DNA from: Gp6-AA40 sp035711805 | GTDB taxonomy: Bacteria > Acidobacteriota > Vicinamibacteria > Vicinamibacterales > UBA2999 | DNA: 64,000 bases | Direction: 5' to 3' | NCBI GenBank assembly: GCA_035711805.1 | Contig: DASTBV010000143.1 | Location: 23,528-87,527 of the forward strand | In this document: one piece after another, positions 1 through 6,729 of the stretch | How positions within the stretch are numbered: the stretch's first letter is position 1 | Layout: every line of letters starts with the position of its first letter | Notes under the pieces: model-generated | The model's database searches: none | What the model was told of the DNA's origin: nothing | What the model saw: only the letters and a program-made list of their open reading frames with translations | Made by a program: the position numbers and the translations under genes

Positions 1-2
1 CG

Positions 3-413
3 TGTACGGACGGCTCGCCGATGCTTCCAATCGGGTATCCGTACCCGGTGTTCAGCGTCATTTTCCAATCGCAGGCGGCGATGAACCTCGAGGCGACGCT
101 GAACGGGCGCACGTATCGCAGGAGTCAGGCAGCGAGCTTCAGTACCGCTATCGAAGTAAGCCTTTCGCCGGGGACGTATACCCTCAGCGGCACCTTCATT
201 CCTGGCCCGGAAGCGAATGACGGTTTCAAGGTCACGTTCTTCTCCTTGCCCGGCGCCGGCGGCGTACTGTCCGGATCCCTCCGCGATGTCTCGGGTCCCG
301 AACCACACGTCAGCGACTGTAACGTCACCTATCTCGCTTCTGGAGGAGCGCAGAATTTCTCGCTGCGATTCGACGTGTCGGATACGTCGAACGACGCGCT
401 GGTCTGCCCCTAA
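3..413 (+). CDS. Hypothetical secreted protein, C-terminal fragment
   Basis: The reading frame is open from the left edge of the window to a TAA at 411-413, so only the last ~137 residues are visible and the start lies outside. The visible part is rich in Ser, Thr, Gly and aromatic residues with alternating hydrophobic positions (SPGTYTLSGTFIPG, FKVTFFSLPG), as in beta-sandwich extracellular or cell-surface proteins. A late Cys pair (VSDCN, ALVCP) could form a disulfide. I recognise no named domain. Its stop codon overlaps the stop of the convergent apt gene by two bases. Confidence 0.6.
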   Translation, partial: CTDGSPMLPIGYPYPVFSVIFQSQAAMNLEATLNGRTYRRSQAASFSTAIEVSLSPGTYTLSGTFIPGPEANDGFKVTFFSLPGAGGVLSGSLRDVSGPEPHVSDCNVTYLASGGAQNFSLRFDVSDTSNDALVCP

Positions 414-922
414 TACGTGAGCACCGAGTAAACGCTTTCCTTCTCGATCCTTTGTCTGCCGTTGAGAAACAGCAGTTCGATCAGAAAAGCGAGGCCGTGC
501 AGCTCGCCGCCAAGCTTTCGAACGAGCTGTACCGCCGCAGCCGCTGTGCCGCCGGTCGCGAGCACGTCGTCGACGATCAAGATGCGGTGCCCCTTCCCGA
601 TGGCGTCCTCATGGATCTCGAGCGCGTCCTTGCCGTACTCGAGGTCGTAGGTTTCCCGGATCGACTTGGCCGGCAGCTTCCCCGGCTTTCGAATCGGAAT
701 GAACCCGGCGCCGATCCGCTGCGCGACAGCGGCGCCGAGGATGAAACCGCGGCTTTCGATGCCGACCACCGCATCGATGCCCTGCCCGTCGTAGGGCGTG
801 GACAGCAGGTCAACCGTTGTCGTGAAGCCGACCGGGTCCCGGAGCAGCGTCGTGATGTCGTAGAAGAGGATGCCGGCTTTGGGAAAGTCCGGTACGTGGC
901 GAATGTGGTGTTTGAGGTCCAT
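410..922 (-). CDS. apt: Adenine phosphoribosyltransferase
   Basis: Cytoplasmic purine-salvage enzyme that joins adenine and PRPP to make AMP. The type I PRTase PRPP-binding loop is clear (ILIVDDVLATGGTAAA, about residues 114-129), as is the N-terminal APRT signature DFPKAGILFYDIT near residues 12-24 and the VGIESRGF segment. About 170 aa is the usual family length. An ATG at 922 and a TTG one codon upstream (925) are both possible starts; ATG is preferred. It lies 15 nt downstream of acyP on the same strand, so the two probably share a transcript. The 3' end touches the stop of the convergent partial gene. Confidence 0.95.
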   Translation of the reverse strand: MDLKHHIRHVPDFPKAGILFYDITTLLRDPVGFTTTVDLLSTPYDGQGIDAVVGIESRGFILGAAVAQRIGAGFIPIRKPGKLPAKSIRETYDLEYGKDALEIHEDAIGKGHRILIVDDVLATGGTAAAAVQLVRKLGGELHGLAFLIELLFLNGRQRIEKESVYSVLTY

Positions 923-937
923 CAATGGTCAGGTCTC

Positions 938-1210
938 TTAACGTTCGATCGTAAAGTTGCGATAGCCGCCGATTTCCTCGTCGTCGACGTCGACTTTTTC
1001 AACGCGTGCGCCGCGCGGGCCGGAGCGGATCGCGCGCTCGACGCGCGTCACCGCTTCTGATTCGCCTTCGACCACCGCCTCGACGCGGCCGTCCGGCAGG
1101 TTCCGCACCCAGCCCATCGCACCCTCTCGCCGTGCGGTGTCCTGCGTGAACCAGCGGAAGCCCACGCCCTGGACGCGCCCGCTGACGACGAACCGTCGCG
1201 CAATCTTCAT
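938..1210 (-). CDS. acyP: Acylphosphatase
   Basis: Small (90 aa) cytoplasmic enzyme hydrolysing acyl-phosphates such as acetyl phosphate or carbamoyl phosphate. The family signatures GRVQGVGFRWF (residues 11-21, catalytic Arg19) and GWVRNLPDGRVEA (33-45, catalytic Asn37) are intact and the length is typical. It is the first gene of a probable acyP-apt operon: apt starts 15 nt after its stop. A perfect TATAAT hexamer on the minus strand lies 15 nt upstream of the ATG. Confidence 0.95.
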   Translation of the reverse strand: MKIARRFVVSGRVQGVGFRWFTQDTARREGAMGWVRNLPDGRVEAVVEGESEAVTRVERAIRSGPRGARVEKVDVDDEEIGGYRNFTIER

Positions 1211-1224
1211 TGAAGAGCAGCCAA

Positions 1225-1230
1225 ATTATA
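1225..1230 (-). promoter_or_regulatory. Candidate -10 box for acyP-apt
   Basis: Reading the minus strand, a perfect TATAAT lies 15 nt before the acyP ATG, in an otherwise GC-rich context. No good -35 box is visible at the expected 16-18 bp, so this is a weak-context promoter call. A transcript starting here would have a very short leader. Confidence 0.45.
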
Positions 1231-1245
1231 GGTCCGTACATACGT

Positions 1246-1272
1246 CGAGGCGGGCAATGCGCGCCCGCCTCG
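1246..1272. terminator. Perfect 10-bp stem downstream of the DUF4214/lectin-like gene
   Basis: CGAGGCGGGC at 1246-1255 is the exact reverse complement of GCCCGCCTCG at 1263-1272, with a 7-base loop. It lies just downstream of the minus-strand gene ending at 1298 and upstream of the acyP promoter. There is no U-tract, so classical intrinsic termination is not certain; it could instead protect a 3' end. Confidence 0.35.
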
Positions 1273-1297
1273 GCGTGGTGAAGCGTCTGCGAACCAG

Positions 1298-2512
1298 CTA
1301 GTTGACGTCGACCGTCACAGTGAACTGGCCCGTATTGTCGTCGAAGAAGTTGTCGTTGACGCCAAGGTACAGCCGGCCCGCGCGCGGCGCCCGGAACGTC
1401 CGGCTCTCGCCGATGAAGACCGGCGCGCTGTTGCCGAATCGGGCAACGAGACCGCCGACGTTTGCGTTCGGCATCGTTGCGCCATCGGTGCGACCCGACG
1501 CGACGCCGGCCGCAGTCATGAGACCGCCGTCGCGAGCGACGCGAATCTGACCATTGGCGTTAATCGACACGGTGTCGCCGGCCTGGACATTGATGCCGGT
1601 GTCCACCCACTGCCGATCACCGCCGACGGCGATCGCCCGCCCCGCCGTGGCTACGGTGCCCGTGTCGCGCCCGGCCGCGAATTCGGCACGGCTCAGGACG
1701 CCGTTTCCGTCTCGATCGAGCCGTTCGAACGAACGGAAATTCGCGTGCCATTCACGCTGCTCGATGCGGTTGTTATTGTTCGCGTCAAGCCATTCGAATT
1801 CCTCCGCTCGATCGAAGTCCTCGAACTCGGCGTTCCGGCCCTGACGGAACCTGCCGGTATCGATTTCGTTTCCCGACAGCACGCCGTCGTTGTTCCAGTC
1901 GTGCGAACGGAACGACTCGGCGCTCCCACGCCATTCCCGCCGGGACACGACGTTGTCATTGTTGACGTCCATGGTCTGGAAACGCCTGTTGTTCAGCGGG
2001 CCGGCCGGGGCGTTGGACTGCTGGTCGGCACCGGACTGCCCGTTCGCGCAGAATCGCAGGCCGCCTGAACCGGGCACGCCCCATTCGCCGAAGTTGTTGT
2101 TGTATTCGGCGGAATCAACGAATCCGTCGACCACGGCCGCGAGGCCGCGCTGCTGAGCGGTGCGGGCCCAGTTGTTCAGACCACCCTGATCGGGCTGACG
2201 GCCGAGAATGTGTCGATACAGCCGGGCAACCGCACGTTCAAACGGCTGCGCCTCGCCTGACTCGGTCTGCCCGAAGCGCTGCATGTACTCCTGGGATTTG
2301 GCGACGCGGCGAACGACCTCTTTGACGTTGAGCTGTCCGTTCGCCAATTGCCGAACCCAAGTCTGTGATCCGGGATCAGCGCCGCGCTCCAACGTGTGAC
2401 GGTAGACCTCGGCGACAACGCGATTAGCATCCGTCGTGCACGGCTGCTGAGCCGCAGCTACCGTTGAGAAAAGCGTGAGCGCTGCAATTGTGCTGGTAAC
2501 TACACGCCACAT
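1298..2512 (-). CDS. Secreted DUF4214 / EF-hand / lectin-like multidomain protein
   Basis: 404-aa protein with a signal peptide ending near VAAAQQ (residues 1-22). Domain order: a DUF4214-like region with two copies of a YRHxLxRxxDxxG pattern (about 33-150; YRHTLERGADPG, YRHILGRQPDQG); then EF-hand-type DxNxDxxxSRxE loops (DVNNDNVVSRREW, DWNNDGVLSGNE, DANNNNRIEQREW, DRDGNGVLSRAEF, about 178-275); then a C-terminal beta domain (about 295-404) with WVDTGINVQAGDTVSI and RLYLGVNDNFFDDNTGQF. That last domain resembles the PA-IL/LecA galactose-binding lectin fold and recurs in the protein at 5137-5757. ATG preceded by GGAGGG. Probably a calcium-binding surface protein; ligand unknown. Confidence 0.8.
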   Translation of the reverse strand: MWRVVTSTIAALTLFSTVAAAQQPCTTDANRVVAEVYRHTLERGADPGSQTWVRQLANGQLNVKEVVRRVAKSQEYMQRFGQTESGEAQPFERAVARLYRHILGRQPDQGGLNNWARTAQQRGLAAVVDGFVDSAEYNNNFGEWGVPGSGGLRFCANGQSGADQQSNAPAGPLNNRRFQTMDVNNDNVVSRREWRGSAESFRSHDWNNDGVLSGNEIDTGRFRQGRNAEFEDFDRAEEFEWLDANNNNRIEQREWHANFRSFERLDRDGNGVLSRAEFAAGRDTGTVATAGRAIAVGGDRQWVDTGINVQAGDTVSINANGQIRVARDGGLMTAAGVASGRTDGATMPNANVGGLVARFGNSAPVFIGESRTFRAPRAGRLYLGVNDNFFDDNTGQFTVTVDVN

Positions 2513-2613
2513 GGGGAAAACCCTCCTGTGGCTTTTACCTTCAGGATTAATGCCGGATTTTGGGCCAGAACCGTTCAGCTGAGCGGCCGGAACCGATCAG
2601 CTGGCGTGCGGGA

Positions 2614-2656
2614 GAGCCGGCAGGCTCGCCTCGCGAACCCAGCAGGGTTCGCGAGG
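2614..2656. repeat. REP-like double hairpin (GCGAACCC family)
   Basis: A near-palindrome around GAGCCGGCAGGCTC is followed by CCTCGCGAACCC / GGGTTCGCGAGG (2629-2656). The same architecture, two adjacent GC-rich stems built on GGCGAGCC or GCGAACCC, recurs at 9999-10052 and 18875-18929. The rest of the 2513-2673 gap shows no gene. Confidence 0.6.
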
Positions 2657-2673
2657 CGGAAGCGAAATACACG

Positions 2674-3609
2674 CTACGGCGCTTCGTTGTAGGCGGCTCG
2701 GATCGTGCCCAGCAGCCGCGCTCCTCCATTTGGATATTTCGCTTGAAGCTCCGCGGCGATTGCGGTGGTCGCCTCCTCCAGCGTTCTGCCCTGCTTCTTC
2801 AGTTCGGAAGCACGGCTCGACACGGTCGTCAGCAGCGTCTTGTAGGTGGCGATGAGCCCTGAGTCGCCCATCGGGCCATGGCTCGGCACGATTCGCTTCG
2901 GCTGCAGCTTTTCGAAAATGTTCATGCTCGTCAGCCACTGACGAACGGTCGCGTTGCCCACATTAGGGAGCGCGGTCATCACGACGTCTCCAGAAAAGAG
3001 CACCCCGTCGGGCTCGACGAAAAAGGCGGTGTCGCCCCGCGTGTGGTTATAGCCCATTGCCAGCACGCGTACCCGAACGCCGCCGAGGTCGACGGTGTGT
3101 TCCCGATCGAACGATACGTCGGCCTTGCGGAATTCGGCGCCCTGCAGCAGTTCGGCGTTGGCCGGGCTGAAACCGCGGAATCGTTCGGCCGTCGCCAGCC
3201 CCTGGTCCGCAATCTCCTTCTGCTGATCCTGCGAGCGGATCATTTTTGTATGCGGAGGGAATCCGTTGGCGCCCAGATCGTGCTCGGGGTGAAAGTGGGT
3301 CGTTCCGAGATACAGCTCGGGGGTCTGGCTGATCTTCTGGACTTCTCTCGTCACCGTCTGTCCGTTGCGGTTGCCAAGGCCGGTATCCACGACGAACGTT
3401 CCGCGTGAGCCGACGATGATGCCGACGTTCGGAACCATCCCGACGTTGTTGTCCGGGATGACATACACGTGTTCCGAGATCTTCTCAGTGGCGTTTTCAC
3501 GTACCAACGGAGGTGCCGCCGGGGCGCCGCCTCCGCGCTGGGCGCTGGTCGTGATCGAGACGGCAAGGAAGAACAGTGCTGTCGCAGCCGGGGAATATGG
3601 TCGAGTCAT
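2674..3609 (-). CDS. Secreted metallo-beta-lactamase-fold hydrolase
   Basis: 311 aa with a signal peptide (about residues 1-23). The MBL fold is shown by GTFVVDTG (70-77), the metal motif THFHPEHD (104-111), NHTRGD and SGDVV near the middle and SHGPMGD later. The canonical HxHxDH is changed to HxHxEH: the usual second-metal ligand Asp is Glu109, though the His residues remain. This suits secreted MBL-fold proteins related to quinoprotein-relay or SoxH-like hydrolases rather than a proven beta-lactamase. Substrate cannot be read from sequence. It stands alone between repeat regions. Confidence 0.8.
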   Translation of the reverse strand: MTRPYSPAATALFFLAVSITTSAQRGGGAPAAPPLVRENATEKISEHVYVIPDNNVGMVPNVGIIVGSRGTFVVDTGLGNRNGQTVTREVQKISQTPELYLGTTHFHPEHDLGANGFPPHTKMIRSQDQQKEIADQGLATAERFRGFSPANAELLQGAEFRKADVSFDREHTVDLGGVRVRVLAMGYNHTRGDTAFFVEPDGVLFSGDVVMTALPNVGNATVRQWLTSMNIFEKLQPKRIVPSHGPMGDSGLIATYKTLLTTVSSRASELKKQGRTLEEATTAIAAELQAKYPNGGARLLGTIRAAYNEAP

Positions 3610-3618
3610 AGGTCCGTG

Positions 3619-3680
3619 CTCAGTTGTCAGTGTTCAGTTGTCAGTCTTCAGTTGTCAGTTTTCAGTCGTCAGTTTTCAGT
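3619..3680. repeat. Low-complexity near-tandem CAGTTGTCAGT/TTCAGT repeat
   Basis: About five degenerate copies of a 12-13-base unit (CAGTTGTCAGTG/TT) fill the space between the MBL gene start and the membrane-protein gene. The last copies form the end of the membrane-protein frame, and its TGA stop is the reverse complement of a repeat TCA. Composition is clearly less GC-rich than the flanks. Confidence 0.8.
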
Positions 3681-4838
3681 CCGCGAAAAGCGTCGCTCGA
3701 AGAGCCTGTATGTCCAGCGTGGATCCCGTTCGGCATCGGCTGGAGTCCGGCTCAGCGCCGACTGCCGCATTCTCGCAATTACCGGGTTCTGGCGTCCGGC
3801 GTTTACCGCGTCGCCGCGGTCCCACTCCAGCCGGTAATCCCAGGCCGTATCTCTGAGCGCGACATACATTTCGGCGCTGCGGATCGACCAGCAGAGGCCC
3901 AGGGCCGCGATCGTCGCCACCAGGAACGGCCGACCGGCGCGGGTGCGTTCGAGAAGCGCGCTCACCGCCACATAAGTGACCATCGCGTACCCGATCCCGG
4001 CCGGTAGTCCGATGCGGTCACGGGTATAGAGGAACGCGAGGGCGCTGCCGCCAGCGATGAGCACGCCCCCGAACGCGGCGATGATTTGATCCCGATGCGG
4101 GCGCCTGCGGATACCGGCGAGACCTGCGGCGACCACGACGGTGGTGACGACGGATGACACGACGTGCAGCCACATCCAGGCTGGAACGTTATCGAGCGTC
4201 AGCGCCTGGACGAATTGAAACCTGCCCGCGCGCGGTTCCGAGGCGAATACGGTGAGCGCCGTCGAGCCGACGTTGTACAGCCAGAAAAGCCAGGGCGCAT
4301 CGCCGAACCTGGCGGCGCTTTCGGCCGGGCTGATGCTGGAAAACCCGAAGCCTGTTTCCGGTGATCCCATCAGGCTGGGAGCGAATCCCAGACGAGCGAC
4401 CAGATAAATCGTCAGGCCGCCCACCGCCGCTGCGGCGCTTCGCCACGTTGCACCAGGCGCCTTGATTACCCAGGCGACGATCGCGAGCGGAACAATCAGA
4501 ACCGCGAGCTCGAGCCACAGCAGCCCCGCAAGCGTCAGCGGCAGGAGGACCCACTCGTAACCGCGCAGGCGCGCTGTCATGAGCAGCAGCGCAACCGCGA
4601 GGACGATCAGCATCGACGTCGCGTACGCGTTCAACGGCACGAACAGAAAAAGGATCCTGGACGTGTGCAGTCCGACAACGACGCTGAGTGCGAGGATCGC
4701 GGCGGTCACGCGCGGCCCTCCGATTGGCCGGAACATGAACGCCAGCGCCAGAAGGATCAACGCGAACTCGGCGATGACGATGGCCTGATACACACCGAGA
4801 TTGAGACCGGCGACCTGATACCCGAGCCTGGTGAACAC
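3669..4838 (-). CDS. Polytopic membrane protein with unresolved 5' end
   Basis: At least 389 aa with about nine or ten hydrophobic segments (YQAIVIAEFALILLALAF, MLIVLAVALLLM, WLELAVLIVPLAIVAWVI and others). The look is of an integral membrane glycosyltransferase or O-antigen/polymer-type protein, but I see no decisive motif. The first usual start is GTG at 4838, yet the same frame stays open upstream to about 5061. That stretch encodes plausible protein: a basic start, the hydrophobic IVLIWCIGVTLLLGSAF and a loop with SADTRSW-like content. It has no in-frame ATG, GTG or TTG. So the true start is non-standard, or a frameshift separates it from a GTG in another frame near 5038. The C-terminus is encoded by the adjacent CAGTT repeat. 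Confidence 0.65.
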   Translation of the reverse strand: MFTRLGYQVAGLNLGVYQAIVIAEFALILLALAFMFRPIGGPRVTAAILALSVVVGLHTSRILFLFVPLNAYATSMLIVLAVALLLMTARLRGYEWVLLPLTLAGLLWLELAVLIVPLAIVAWVIKAPGATWRSAAAAVGGLTIYLVARLGFAPSLMGSPETGFGFSSISPAESAARFGDAPWLFWLYNVGSTALTVFASEPRAGRFQFVQALTLDNVPAWMWLHVVSSVVTTVVVAAGLAGIRRRPHRDQIIAAFGGVLIAGGSALAFLYTRDRIGLPAGIGYAMVTYVAVSALLERTRAGRPFLVATIAALGLCWSIRSAEMYVALRDTAWDYRLEWDRGDAVNAGRQNPVIARMRQSALSRTPADAERDPRWTYRLFERRFSRTEN

Positions 4839-5136
4839 GTCCAGAAACGGGCGGTATTCAGCGCTTTTCGTAAGCGAGTCGCTGAGGACCTCGTGCCACG
4901 AGCGGGTGTCGCCGGCCGCCGACAGGTTGATCGCCGTATCGACGTAGGACCACTGGACCTGACGGAACGCGCTGCCGAGAAGCAGCGTGACTCCGATACA
5001 CCAGATAAGGACGATGCGTGAGATGGTGCGTAGTTTCTCACAGACGCGCCGATGGGGACCTCAGCCGGCATGCGGCTTGCCCAGTCCCCCGCCAGCGCAG
5101 GGCGCACGTCACAAACAGAGGACGGAGGGTTTTCAC

Positions 5137-5757
5137 ATGAAACGGCATCTTGCTGTAGTTTCCCTCTTGGTTGTTGCCGCCGGCATCGTGGCATCAGCAG
5201 ACACGCTTGTCCTCACCAACGGACGCCGGATTCCGGGCGAGCTGCTGGGTGTGTACGGGCGCGAAATCGAGTTCGAGGAGCGAAGTGGATTCGGCCGCCG
5301 GATCGTCCGGGTGCCGCGCGCCGAGATCGACCGCATCGAATTCATCGACGACCGCAACTCGCGCGACACTGGACGCCGCGACGACGGCAGGGCCGTGCCG
5401 CCGCGTCTGCGCGAACGGAACGTCATCGTCAACCCGAATGAACCCTGGACCGACACGGGTATCAACCTGCGGAATGGGCAGGAGGTCTACTTCGAAACGT
5501 CGGGCCAGGTCACCTGGTCGCCCAACCGGAGGGTTGACGCGGACGGCACGCGCAACTCCAAGCCCGATACGAACCGGCCTCTCCCCGAGCGAAACAGCGG
5601 GGCGCTGATCGGCCGGATCGGCGAGCGCGACATCTTTTTCATCGGCACCGACGTGGGCCCGTTCCGTGTGCGCGGCAGCGGCCGGCTCTACCTTGGCGTG
5701 AACGACGACCGGCTCGACGACAACACCGGCGGGTACCGGGTGGTCGTTTCGTACTAG
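5137..5757 (+). CDS. Secreted lectin-like (PA-IL/LecA-like) domain protein
   Basis: 206 aa. ATG at 5137 is chosen because a GGAGGG lies about 8 nt upstream and a signal peptide follows (MKRHLAVVSLLVVAAGIVASA). Residues about 22-75 form a small beta region (LVLTNGRRIPGELLG, IVRVPRAEIDRIEFID). Residues about 105-206 match the C-terminal domain of the protein at 1298-2512: PWTDTGINLRNGQEVYF, an IGRIGERDIFFIG strand and RLYLGVNDDRLDDNTGGY. Such domains resemble PA-IL-type calcium-dependent galactose lectins. Binding is not proven. Convergent with the small gene at 5822-6043. Confidence 0.75.
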   Translation: MKRHLAVVSLLVVAAGIVASADTLVLTNGRRIPGELLGVYGREIEFEERSGFGRRIVRVPRAEIDRIEFIDDRNSRDTGRRDDGRAVPPRLRERNVIVNPNEPWTDTGINLRNGQEVYFETSGQVTWSPNRRVDADGTRNSKPDTNRPLPERNSGALIGRIGERDIFFIGTDVGPFRVRGSGRLYLGVNDDRLDDNTGGYRVVVSY

Positions 5758-5768
5758 TAATGCCAGTC

Positions 5769-5826
5769 GGTCCGCCTAAAGTGCGGACACTACGTCGCGC
5801 GGGTCCGCCTAAAGGCGGACACTACG
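5769..5826. repeat. Two REP-like GTCCGCCTNNAGGCGGAC palindromes
   Basis: GGTCCGCCTAAAGTGCGGAC (5769-5788, imperfect) and GGTCCGCCTAAAGGCGGAC (5802-5820, near perfect) are each followed by ACTACG. The same unit, in the opposite orientation and with TTCA in the loop, occurs twice at 22199-22255. The second copy reaches the stop codon of the minus-strand gene ending at 5822. Confidence 0.8.
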
Positions 5827-6043
5827 CCGACCCTCCGGCGGGTCTACCGGTCAGATACTGCAACATGCGCTGCCGGTGCGCGACTTCCCGGTCCGTGAGT
5901 TCCACACCGCGAAACGGGGACTCGAGCACGCCGCTATCCCCGCCGAAACGTGGCTGCGTTGGCGCCAGATAAGGCAGAACGCGCGCCGTCCGGCGCTCTC
6001 GCGCCTGCCGAAACGTCTCGAAACACACAACCTCACCCGACAT
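5822..6043 (-). CDS. Small conserved-looking hypothetical protein
   Basis: 73 aa. ATG at 6043 is preceded by GGAGGGTGGCT, which favours it over an upstream in-frame start at 6094. The protein starts MSGEVVCFETFRQARERR, is basic in its N-terminal half and ends with DREVAHRQRMLQYLTGR, with no membrane segment or signal peptide. I do not recognise a family. Its stop sits at the edge of a REP-like palindrome. Codon use and a good ribosome-binding site support a real gene. Confidence 0.5.
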   Translation of the reverse strand: MSGEVVCFETFRQARERRTARVLPYLAPTQPRFGGDSGVLESPFRGVELTDREVAHRQRMLQYLTGRPAGGSA

Positions 6044-6097
6044 AGCCACCCTCCAGTGAGCATCTTCGGACAGGGCTGTGACAGCCGAGGTCATTCC

Positions 6098-6146
6098 CCA
6101 GCCTGCCTCGCCGAAGCGTGGGCCGGACGAAGGGCGAAGGCGGGGC
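6098..6146. repeat. Imperfect inverted repeat (GCCTCGCCGAAG / CGAAGGCGGGG)
   Basis: CCTGCCTCGCCGAAG near 6100 and GGGCGAAGGCGGGG near 6132 are partly complementary, forming an imperfect GC-rich hairpin upstream of the cox operon promoter. It looks like another dispersed palindromic element but is seen only once here. Confidence 0.35.
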
Positions 6147-6150
6147 GAGA

Positions 6151-6180
6151 TTGACTTGCAGGGTGCGAGGAAAATATTGT
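6151..6180 (+). promoter_or_regulatory. Candidate promoter of the coxSLM-cupin-eutBC operon
   Basis: TTGACT at 6151-6156 and TATTGT at 6175-6180 are separated by 18 bp, about 80 bp upstream of the coxS ATG. This is the best sigma70-like match in the gap between the small gene and coxS. A REP-like repeat lies between it and the start codon. No operator was identified. Confidence 0.45.
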
Positions 6181-6201
6181 CGTCGGTCTGGTCTGGCAGA
6201 C

Positions 6202-6242
6202 GCCGGACTCCACGGTCAATCCGGCGGAAGCCGGACTCTACG
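6202..6242. repeat. REP-like AGTCCGGC palindromes upstream of coxS
   Basis: A partial copy (GCCGGACTCCACG, 6202-6214) is followed by a full one (ATCCGGCGGAAGCCGGACTC, then TACG, 6219-6242). The reverse complement closely matches the element at 52060-52084. It would lie in the 5' leader of the cox transcript. Confidence 0.7.
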
Positions 6243-6259
6243 AAGACGGGCGGACACGC

Positions 6260-6727
6260 ATGGTCCCAATTTCAATCACAGTGAACGGCAAGGTACGCAA
6301 AGGCCACGTGGAGCCGCGCATGCTCCTCGTCCATTTCCTGCGCGAACACCTGAACCTCACCGGCGCACACGTCGGCTGCGACACGAGCCAGTGCGGCGCG
6401 TGCACGGTGCTCATCGACGGGCGAAGCGCCAAGTCGTGCACCGTCTTCGCGGTACAGGCGGACGGCTCCGACGTCGTCACCATCGAAGGGCTCGCCAAGG
6501 GCGATCAGCTGCACCCGCTGCAGGAAGGCTTCTGGGAAGAGCATGGCCTGCAGTGCGGCTACTGCACGCCGGGCATGATCATGTCCGCCGTCAACCTGCT
6601 CAACGACAACCCGAAGCCGTCCGAACAGCAGATTCGCGAGGGCCTCTCGGGCAACTTCTGCCGCTGCACGGGCTACCAGCACATCGTCAACGCCATTCAG
6701 TACGCGGCGGCAAAGGGAGGTCGGTAG
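6260..6727 (+). CDS. coxS: Molybdenum hydroxylase small [2Fe-2S] subunit (CoxS-type)
   Basis: 155-aa iron-sulfur subunit of a three-subunit molybdenum hydroxylase of the xanthine oxidase/CO dehydrogenase family; it passes electrons from the Mo site to FAD. The plant-type ferredoxin cluster uses Cys40, 45, 48 and 60 (CDTSQCGAC). The second cluster uses Cys99, 102, 134 and 136 (CGYC, FCRC). Length and motifs are standard. coxL follows after 2 nt and coxM overlaps coxL, so this is the first gene of an operon. A signal peptide is absent, so the enzyme is cytoplasmic or on the inner membrane face. Confidence 0.93.
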   Translation: MVPISITVNGKVRKGHVEPRMLLVHFLREHLNLTGAHVGCDTSQCGACTVLIDGRSAKSCTVFAVQADGSDVVTIEGLAKGDQLHPLQEGFWEEHGLQCGYCTPGMIMSAVNLLNDNPKPSEQQIREGLSGNFCRCTGYQHIVNAIQYAAAKGGR

Positions 6728-6729
6728 CC

